The notes below the pieces were generated by a model. It did no database searches. It had not been told where the DNA came from and was given only the letters and a program-made list of their open reading frames with translations. Of a stretch of DNA of 64,000 nucleotides, positions 59,214 through 64,000 are shown piece after piece. Positions within the stretch are counted from its first letter, which is position 1; each line of letters opens with the position of its first letter. Source of the stretch: Desulfoscipio sp. XC116 (lineage in GTDB: Bacteria; Bacillota; Desulfotomaculia; Desulfotomaculales; Desulfallaceae); NCBI RefSeq assembly GCF_039851975.1, contig NZ_CP156660.1, forward strand, positions 372,001 through 436,000, given 5' to 3'. The position numbers were made by a program, and so were the translations under genes.

Positions 59214-60276
59214 TATAGTTGTTATCGGCGCGGGACCGGCAGGCCTAAACGCGGCTATCAGCGCGGCTTCCATGGGAGCTAAGGTAGTAATTGTCGAGCG
59301 GGATGATTTTGTAGGCGGCCAATTAGTGAAGCAAACTCACAAATTTTTTGGTTCCAAGGAACAATATGCATCCATACGCGGTATTGATATAGCCCAAATT
59401 CTTTATGAACAAATTAAGGGGCTTAATAACATTACTGTGCAATTAGGCGCAACTGTTTTAGGATATTTTGAAGATAACGCCATTATGGTCGAGGATAAGC
59501 ACGGTGTTACCACTATCAAAGCAGACAGATATATCATTGCTACCGGGGCGGCCGAAAAAGTGCTTCCCTTCCCGAACAATGATTTGCCCGGCATATACGG
59601 AGCCGGTGCGGTGCAAACATTAACCAATGTGCATGGTGTGTTGCCCGGTCAAAGAGTGCTTATGGTGGGGTCCGGAAACATTGGTTTGATAGTTAGTTAC
59701 CAGCTGATGCAGGCGGGCGTTAAAGTAGTTGGTATCGTGGAGGCGGCTCCCAATATAGGCGGCTATCTTGTGCACGCCGCTAAAATCAGAAGAGCCGGTG
59801 TGCCTATTTATACTTCCCATACTATTAAAGAAGCGTATGGTGCCGATGCCGTCAAGGGTGCCGTTATCTGGCGGTTGGACGAAAACTGGCAGCCGGTTGA
59901 AGGCTCGGAAAAGGATATTAAAGCTGATGTTATTTGCGTTGCGGTAGGCTTAACTCCGCTGACGGAACTGCTCTGGCAGGCCGGCTGCAAAATGAAGTTT
60001 ATACCCCAACTGGGGGGACATGTACCGGTCAGGGATGATAATTTAATGACCGACAATCCCGGTATATACGTAGCCGGTGATGTAAGCGGCGTGGAGGAAG
60101 CCAGTGCCGCTATGGTGGAAGGAAAGCTCGCCGGTCTCACGGCCGCACATAGCCTTGGCTATGCCAAAGATAACTATGACGAACTGCGTGACGCGGCTGT
60201 AAAGCAACTGGCCGGTCTGCGTTCCGGTCCTGCCGGAGAGAAAATACGCAGTGGTATAAAAATGTTGGTTGGTTAG
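59200..60276 (+). CDS. FAD/NAD(P)-binding oxidoreductase subunit (HcnB-like)
   Basis: A 358-residue pyridine-nucleotide-disulfide-fold flavoprotein. First dinucleotide motif VVIGAGPAGLNAAISAA (FAD), second VLMVGSGNIGLIVSYQL (NAD or second cofactor), and C-terminal FAD motif TDNPGIYVAGDVSG. It lacks the redox CxxC of thioredoxin reductase. TTG start after GGGGAGAGGTG, coupled to the upstream ferredoxin gene. Likely the electron-transfer subunit of the complex. Confidence 0.9.
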   Translation: MLKTDIVVIGAGPAGLNAAISAASMGAKVVIVERDDFVGGQLVKQTHKFFGSKEQYASIRGIDIAQILYEQIKGLNNITVQLGATVLGYFEDNAIMVEDKHGVTTIKADRYIIATGAAEKVLPFPNNDLPGIYGAGAVQTLTNVHGVLPGQRVLMVGSGNIGLIVSYQLMQAGVKVVGIVEAAPNIGGYLVHAAKIRRAGVPIYTSHTIKEAYGADAVKGAVIWRLDENWQPVEGSEKDIKADVICVAVGLTPLTELLWQAGCKMKFIPQLGGHVPVRDDNLMTDNPGIYVAGDVSGVEEASAAMVEGKLAGLTAAHSLGYAKDNYDELRDAAVKQLAGLRSGPAGEKIRSGIKMLVG

Positions 60277-60291
60277 AAAGAGGGGGGCAGC

Positions 60292-60780
60292 ATGCTTATT
60301 AAAACAGGTGTACCGACAGCGGAAGATATCAGCGCGGTTACCCCGTCCCAACAAAGATTGGCAAAGGGACCGGTGGCCATGATTGAATGTTTTCAAAAAA
60401 TTCCTTGCAACCCGTGTTATTTATCCTGCCGGCAGGGAGCAATACAGGAATTTGCCGATATCAACGACCTTCCCCGGATAGATGAGAGTAAGTGTAACGG
60501 GTGTGGTATTTGCGTGGCTAATTGTCCGGGGCTGGCCATTTTTGTGGTGGATTATACCTACTCGGATGACGAGGGTTTAGTTAAAATTCCATATGAATAC
60601 CTGCCCGTTCCCGGGGTGGACAGCGAGGTAACGGCCTTGGACCGGGAAGGGAAGGCGGTGGGTGCGGCACGGGTGGTTAAAGTACAGCGCATTAAAGGGC
60701 AAGAACGCACACCGGTTATCTGGCTGGCCGTGCCTAAGGAACTGGTAATGTCCGTTAGAAATATTAGGGTTGGGGGTTAG
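60292..60780 (+). CDS. 4Fe-4S dicluster subunit
   Basis: A 162-residue iron-sulfur protein. Two cysteine sets are visible: CFQKIPCNPCYLSC (residues about 34-47) and the classical CNGCGICVANCPG (about 69-81), enough for two 4Fe-4S clusters. The C-terminal half has no recognisable domain. ATG after GAGGGGGGCAGC, 15 bp after the flavoprotein. This extra subunit is absent from HcnABC and suggests delivery of electrons to low-potential carriers. Confidence 0.88.
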   Translation: MLIKTGVPTAEDISAVTPSQQRLAKGPVAMIECFQKIPCNPCYLSCRQGAIQEFADINDLPRIDESKCNGCGICVANCPGLAIFVVDYTYSDDEGLVKIPYEYLPVPGVDSEVTALDREGKAVGAARVVKVQRIKGQERTPVIWLAVPKELVMSVRNIRVGG

Positions 60781-60784
60781 ATCG

Positions 60785-61060
60785 ATGCCTGATAAAACTA
60801 TCGTCTGTCGTTGTGAAGACCTGAGCCTGCAAGAGATCAGGGATTTAATAGATAAAGGTTATAAAACTATTGATGAGCTTAAAAGAATAAGTCGTTGCGG
60901 CATGGGTCCATGCCAAGGCAGAAACTGCCGGCAAATAGTAGCCCAGGAGATTGCCAAGGCAACCGGACAAAAGTTGGAGGACGTACAAATGCCTAAATTC
61001 CGGCCGCCGGTAAAGCCTGTGGAGCTAGGTAAGCTGTTGGGTGGTGAAGAGGATGCGTAA
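60785..61060 (+). CDS. BFD-like [2Fe-2S] binding protein
   Basis: A 91-residue protein with the BFD-type ligands: CRCEDLSLQEI at the N terminus and CGMGPCQGRNC about 35 residues on. Such domains are often fused to the HcnB-type subunit; here it is a separate gene. ATG 60785 is preferred over in-frame codons upstream on ribosome-site spacing. It overlaps the next gene by 8 bp. Confidence 0.88.
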   Translation: MPDKTIVCRCEDLSLQEIRDLIDKGYKTIDELKRISRCGMGPCQGRNCRQIVAQEIAKATGQKLEDVQMPKFRPPVKPVELGKLLGGEEDA

Positions 61061-62207
61061 GTCGGCTAATGTTGTTGTTATTGGCGGCGGTATCCACGGG
61101 TGTTCCATAGCTTATAACCTGGCAAAAAAAGGTTTTAAAGATGTGGTGCTGCTGGAAAAAAATCATCTGGCCAGTTGCGGTACGGGCCGTTCGGCAGCCG
61201 GTATCCGGCACCAATTCGGCACCGAAATCAACATTCGCCTGGCTGCCACCAGTGTTAAGATGATGGAAAATCTGGCGGAAGAACTGGATTATCCCCGGGG
61301 CATAGACCTCATGCAGGGCGGTTATATGATGCTGGCTTATACGGAAAGCCAGTTGGAACAGTTCCGAGAGAACGCGGAGATGCAAAATTCGTTAATGAAT
61401 GCCGGAACCCGGATTTTAACCGTGGCTGAAGCGGCGGAGATTGTTAAGGGACTGAATACGGAAGGTCTTCTAGGCGCCTCATTTAATAAAAGAGACGGTC
61501 ACATTGACCCGTTTCATGCCACCCAGGCTTATGCCGATGCAGCCAAACGATTGGGCGTGGAAATATACACCAGAACTGAAGTGGTGGATATAAAAACCGG
61601 CGGCGGTAAGGTTACCGGAGTAGTCACCGACCAGGGTGATGTGATTGATACCGGGGTCGTTGTTAATGCAGCCGGGCCTTATGGCGCTATAGTAGGTAAA
61701 ATGGTGGGCCTTGACATACCGCTTTATCCGGAAAGGCACCATATAGCGGTCACAGAGCCGTTGGAAATGTTTTTACCCTGTATGGTCATCTCTTTTACCC
61801 ACGGCACGTATTTTAAACAAACTCCCCACGGCAGCTTACTGTTGGGTGTAGGGGATCCCGAACACGAGGTTAAAGATTTCAATTATGAATCCACCTGGCA
61901 ATTCCTCAAGGATGTAGCTCAAAAAAATATTTATCACTTGCCCATATTAAAGAAAGTTAAAGTGGTGCGGACGTGGGCCGGCCTTTATGATATGACACCG
62001 GATTCCCAGGCTATTTTAGGGAAAACCGATGTTGGCGGATTCTTCCTTGATATAGGATGGAGCGGTCACGGCCTGCAGCTGGGGCCGGTAGTAGGTAAAA
62101 TAATGGCGCAGGTAATTGCCGGTGAAACACCGGATATTGATATAACAGTAATGAGTTTGGATAGGTTTAGAACCGGAAAATTGATTCCGGAACCGGCTTG
62201 TGTCTAA
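61053..62207 (+). CDS. FAD-dependent amino/imino-acid dehydrogenase (DAO family, HcnC-like)
   Basis: The 384-residue catalytic subunit of the complex. DAO-family features are the N-terminal FAD motif VVVIGGGIHGCSIAYNLAKKG, the conserved GTGRSAAGIRHQF loop, and the C-terminal WSGHGLQLGPVVGKIMA. Relatives include sarcosine oxidase beta, glycine oxidase, HcnC and archaeal L-proline dehydrogenase, which oxidise secondary or primary amines at carbon alpha. ATG 61053 is preceded by GGTGGTGAAGAGG. The exact substrate cannot be read from sequence. Confidence 0.9.
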   Translation: MRKSANVVVIGGGIHGCSIAYNLAKKGFKDVVLLEKNHLASCGTGRSAAGIRHQFGTEINIRLAATSVKMMENLAEELDYPRGIDLMQGGYMMLAYTESQLEQFRENAEMQNSLMNAGTRILTVAEAAEIVKGLNTEGLLGASFNKRDGHIDPFHATQAYADAAKRLGVEIYTRTEVVDIKTGGGKVTGVVTDQGDVIDTGVVVNAAGPYGAIVGKMVGLDIPLYPERHHIAVTEPLEMFLPCMVISFTHGTYFKQTPHGSLLLGVGDPEHEVKDFNYESTWQFLKDVAQKNIYHLPILKKVKVVRTWAGLYDMTPDSQAILGKTDVGGFFLDIGWSGHGLQLGPVVGKIMAQVIAGETPDIDITVMSLDRFRTGKLIPEPACV

Positions 62208-62368
62208 AAGTATCCTTGTTTTATACCGATAACCATGGAAACTTTTGGCACAAGTAAGATTAATCCGGGTATTATGGCAGCCGTTATTCTTAACGATTAA
62301 TATGTAGAGGGATTATACCCCGGATAATAAAAAATTAAATAATGCCTGTCTCTCCCGTGGTGGGGGGG

Positions 62369-62374
62369 TATAAT
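62369..62374 (+). promoter_or_regulatory. -10 box upstream of the gdh-like gene
   Basis: TATAAT about 80 bp upstream of the chosen start, without a good -35. Transcription would begin near the inverted repeat at 62387. Confidence 0.4.
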
Positions 62375-62386
62375 TTGCTAATGTTA

Positions 62387-62424
62387 TGCAAAGTGGTTGG
62401 GTAAGGGGGCCTGACCACTTTGCA
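62387..62424. promoter_or_regulatory. Perfect inverted repeat in the gdh leader
   Basis: TGCAAAGTGGT (62387-62397) and ACCACTTTGCA (62414-62424) are exact complements with a 16-base interval containing the AAGGGGG ribosome-site-like run. It could be an operator or an RNA hairpin. It is not the ATTGG-N5-CCA site. Confidence 0.65.
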
Positions 62425-62452
62425 AATTAATATGATGGGGGTCGCTGCTGAA

Positions 62453-63703
62453 ATGAAAGAAACGGCATGGGAAATAGCGCTCATACAACTGGCCGAGGCT
62501 GCCAAAATTGCCGGCTTAAGCCGGGAAACGACGGAAATGCTTAGCGAGCCGCAAAGGGTACTTATTGTTAATTTCCCTGTCAGATTGGAGAACGGGTCAA
62601 CCAAGTTTTTTACCGGTTATCGGATACACCACAATCATGCTTTGGGGCAGATACAGGGCGGTACTCGTTTTAGCCCCGATGAGACATTGGAAGATGTTAA
62701 GGCGCTGGCGCTGTGGATGACGGTAAAGAATTCCCTTAACGGCATTCCGGCGGGTGGCGGTAAAGGCGGTGTTCAATGCGACCCCGGCACACTTACACGC
62801 CAAGAGTTGGAACGGGTATGCCGGGCTTACATCAGGGCTATTGCTCCCCTAATCGGCCCCGGCGTTGATTTTCCGGGTGCTGATATAGGTACCGGCCCGG
62901 ATACGCAAAGTTGGATGCTTGACGAGTGGGAGCAAATTCATTCTTTGCGGCATGAGCCTTCGGCTATTAGCGGTAAATCTATTGCACTGGGCGGTTCACA
63001 GGGTAGATCCGCGGCCACGGGATTGGGCGTTGGCCTGGCCGTTCGGGAAACCTGCCGTCATACCGGCCGGGATATTAAAAAATTAAGTGTAGCTATTCAG
63101 GGATATGGCAAAGTAGGCTCTTGGTCCGCCCGTACGCTGGAGAGTTTCGAGGCTAAAATTGTGGCGGTAAGTGACGTTCATGGCGCGATTTACCGGGAAG
63201 AAGGATTTAGTGCGGCAGAACTGGATGCGTATATTAAACAAAATAATACACTGGCCGGCATACCCGGCTCAACTGTTATTAATAATGAAGAGCTTCTGAC
63301 CTGCCCGTGCGATGTGTTGGTTCCCGCCGCCGTTCAAGGAGTTATTACAGATAATATTGCAATGGATGTAAAGGCCCAAATAATTGTTGAGGGAGCCAAC
63401 GGGCCGACTACTCCCAGCGCTGAAAAAATTCTTGAAAAACGCGGTGTGCTGGTAGTGCCGGATATACTTGCCAATGGCGGGGGCACGGTAATTGCCTACC
63501 TGGAACGGGTTCAAGGTATTTACGGATACTACTGGGTGGAAAGTGAAGTGCACCAAAAGTTTGATAACTTATTTACAGAAACCTTTAAAGTTGTTTATGA
63601 AACATCCCGGCAAAAAGGCATTAGCATGCGTATGGCGGCATGGGTAAGAGCCTTGCGCAGGGTAGAGGAAGCTATGATAGCCCGAGGCTGGACTCAAGCT
63701 TAA
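62453..63703 (+). CDS. Glu/Leu/Phe/Val dehydrogenase family protein
   Basis: A 416-residue NAD(P)-dependent amino-acid dehydrogenase interconverting an amino acid and its 2-oxoacid plus ammonia. The substrate lysines lie in ALWMTVKNSLNGIPAGGGKGG; the catalytic Asp lies in GVDFPGADIGTG; the Rossmann motif is IQGYGKVGSWSA. The IPAGGGKGG and DFPGAD wording differs from ordinary GDH (PFGGAKGG, DIPAPD), so glutamate specificity is not certain. ATG 62453 has GGGGG 11 nt upstream; TTG 62420 has AAGGGGG 10 nt upstream and is the main alternative. Confidence 0.88.
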   Translation: MKETAWEIALIQLAEAAKIAGLSRETTEMLSEPQRVLIVNFPVRLENGSTKFFTGYRIHHNHALGQIQGGTRFSPDETLEDVKALALWMTVKNSLNGIPAGGGKGGVQCDPGTLTRQELERVCRAYIRAIAPLIGPGVDFPGADIGTGPDTQSWMLDEWEQIHSLRHEPSAISGKSIALGGSQGRSAATGLGVGLAVRETCRHTGRDIKKLSVAIQGYGKVGSWSARTLESFEAKIVAVSDVHGAIYREEGFSAAELDAYIKQNNTLAGIPGSTVINNEELLTCPCDVLVPAAVQGVITDNIAMDVKAQIIVEGANGPTTPSAEKILEKRGVLVVPDILANGGGTVIAYLERVQGIYGYYWVESEVHQKFDNLFTETFKVVYETSRQKGISMRMAAWVRALRRVEEAMIARGWTQA

Positions 63704-63736
63704 TACTTTCTCTTAATAAAGAAATGGGGGATAATC

Positions 63737-64000
63737 GTGCAAACAAAACTGTTACAGGGCAACCAGGCCATGGCGGAAGCGGCTATATACGCAGGCGCCA
63801 GATTTTACGCAGGGTACCCGATAACACCATCCTCCGAAATTGCGGAGGAAAGCGCCAGACTGCTTCCTAAAGTAGGCGGCGTCTATGTACAGATGGAGGA
63901 TGAGATAGGCAGCATCGGTGCCATTGTCGGCGCATCGCTGGCCGGCGCCAAATCCTATACTGCCACCAGCGGTCCCGGATTTTCGCTGATGCAGGAAAAC
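63737..64000 (+). CDS. korA: 2-oxoacid:ferredoxin oxidoreductase subunit alpha (3' truncated)
   Basis: The first 88 residues of a 2-oxoacid oxidoreductase alpha subunit, cut by the window end. The Pyr-fold N terminus (LLQGNQAMAEAAIYAG, YAGYPITPSSEIAE, QMEDEIGSIGAIVGASLAG, TATSGPGFSLM) is characteristic of KorA/VorB. GTG 63737 follows GGGGGAT, 33 bp after the gdh-like gene. It would oxidise a 2-oxoacid to its acyl-CoA with ferredoxin as acceptor, a logical partner for the dehydrogenase upstream. 2-Oxoglutarate versus branched-chain specificity is open. Confidence 0.88.
   Translation, partial: MQTKLLQGNQAMAEAAIYAGARFYAGYPITPSSEIAEESARLLPKVGGVYVQMEDEIGSIGAIVGASLAGAKSYTATSGPGFSLMQEN

Overview
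The window is a chromosomal segment of a Gram-positive anaerobe. Gene order (clpC-radA-disA, cdnL, PIN/TRAM-ispD-ispF-gltX-cysE-cysS-mrnC-thyX-rlmB-yacP-sigH, tRNAs, tuf, rpmG-secE-nusG, L11-L1-L10-L7/L12, rpoBC, str, S10, spc and alpha operons, ecf-truA-rplM-rpsI-cwlD), strong AGGAGG ribosome binding sites, many TTG/GTG starts and EF-Tu with a cysteine-rich insert point to a Firmicute of the Desulfotomaculum/Peptococcaceae type. This placement is inferred from layout and protein character; no database was searched.

Layout. 1-14 kb: stress and housekeeping genes (3' end of clpC, radA, disA), an uncharacterised Cys-containing protein divergent from cdnL, then a PIN/TRAM, isoprenoid, tRNA-charging and RNA-processing block ending with sigH. 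14.8-15.4 kb: five tRNA genes (Thr, Tyr, fMet, Thr, Met). 15.8-47.7 kb: an almost unbroken transcription/translation block (tuf copy 1, rpmG-secE-nusG, L11-L1, L10-L12, rpoB-rpoC, ybxF-rpsL-rpsG-fusA-tuf copy 2, S10, spc and alpha operons). 47.7-53.1 kb: ECF transporter core, truA, rplM-rpsI, cwlD. 53.2-64 kb: accessory region with a chemoreceptor, a FadR-type GntR regulator, an NSS amino-acid transporter with a 35-aa membrane partner, a five-gene flavin/iron-sulfur dehydrogenase operon, a glutamate-dehydrogenase-family gene and the start of a 2-oxoacid:ferredoxin oxidoreductase.

The first 53 kb is mostly ordinary. Points of note there are two apparently identical tuf genes whose identity stops in the last codon, a four-cysteine segment in EF-Tu, absence of adk between secY and map, a changed ABC signature in EcfA2, and several structured untranslated leaders (rplC, rplJ, rpoB, rplM).

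The last 10 kb holds the best candidate for a little-described system. Three sites of the form ATTGG-N5-CCA lie in the control regions of the chemoreceptor, the transporter and the dehydrogenase operon, and the only local regulator is a FadR-type GntR protein whose family binds such palindromes. I infer an inducible regulon that senses, imports and oxidises an amino acid or N-methyl/imino acid, passing electrons through Fe-S subunits to low-potential carriers, with GDH and 2-oxoacid oxidoreductase possibly acting downstream. The substrate is not determinable from sequence.
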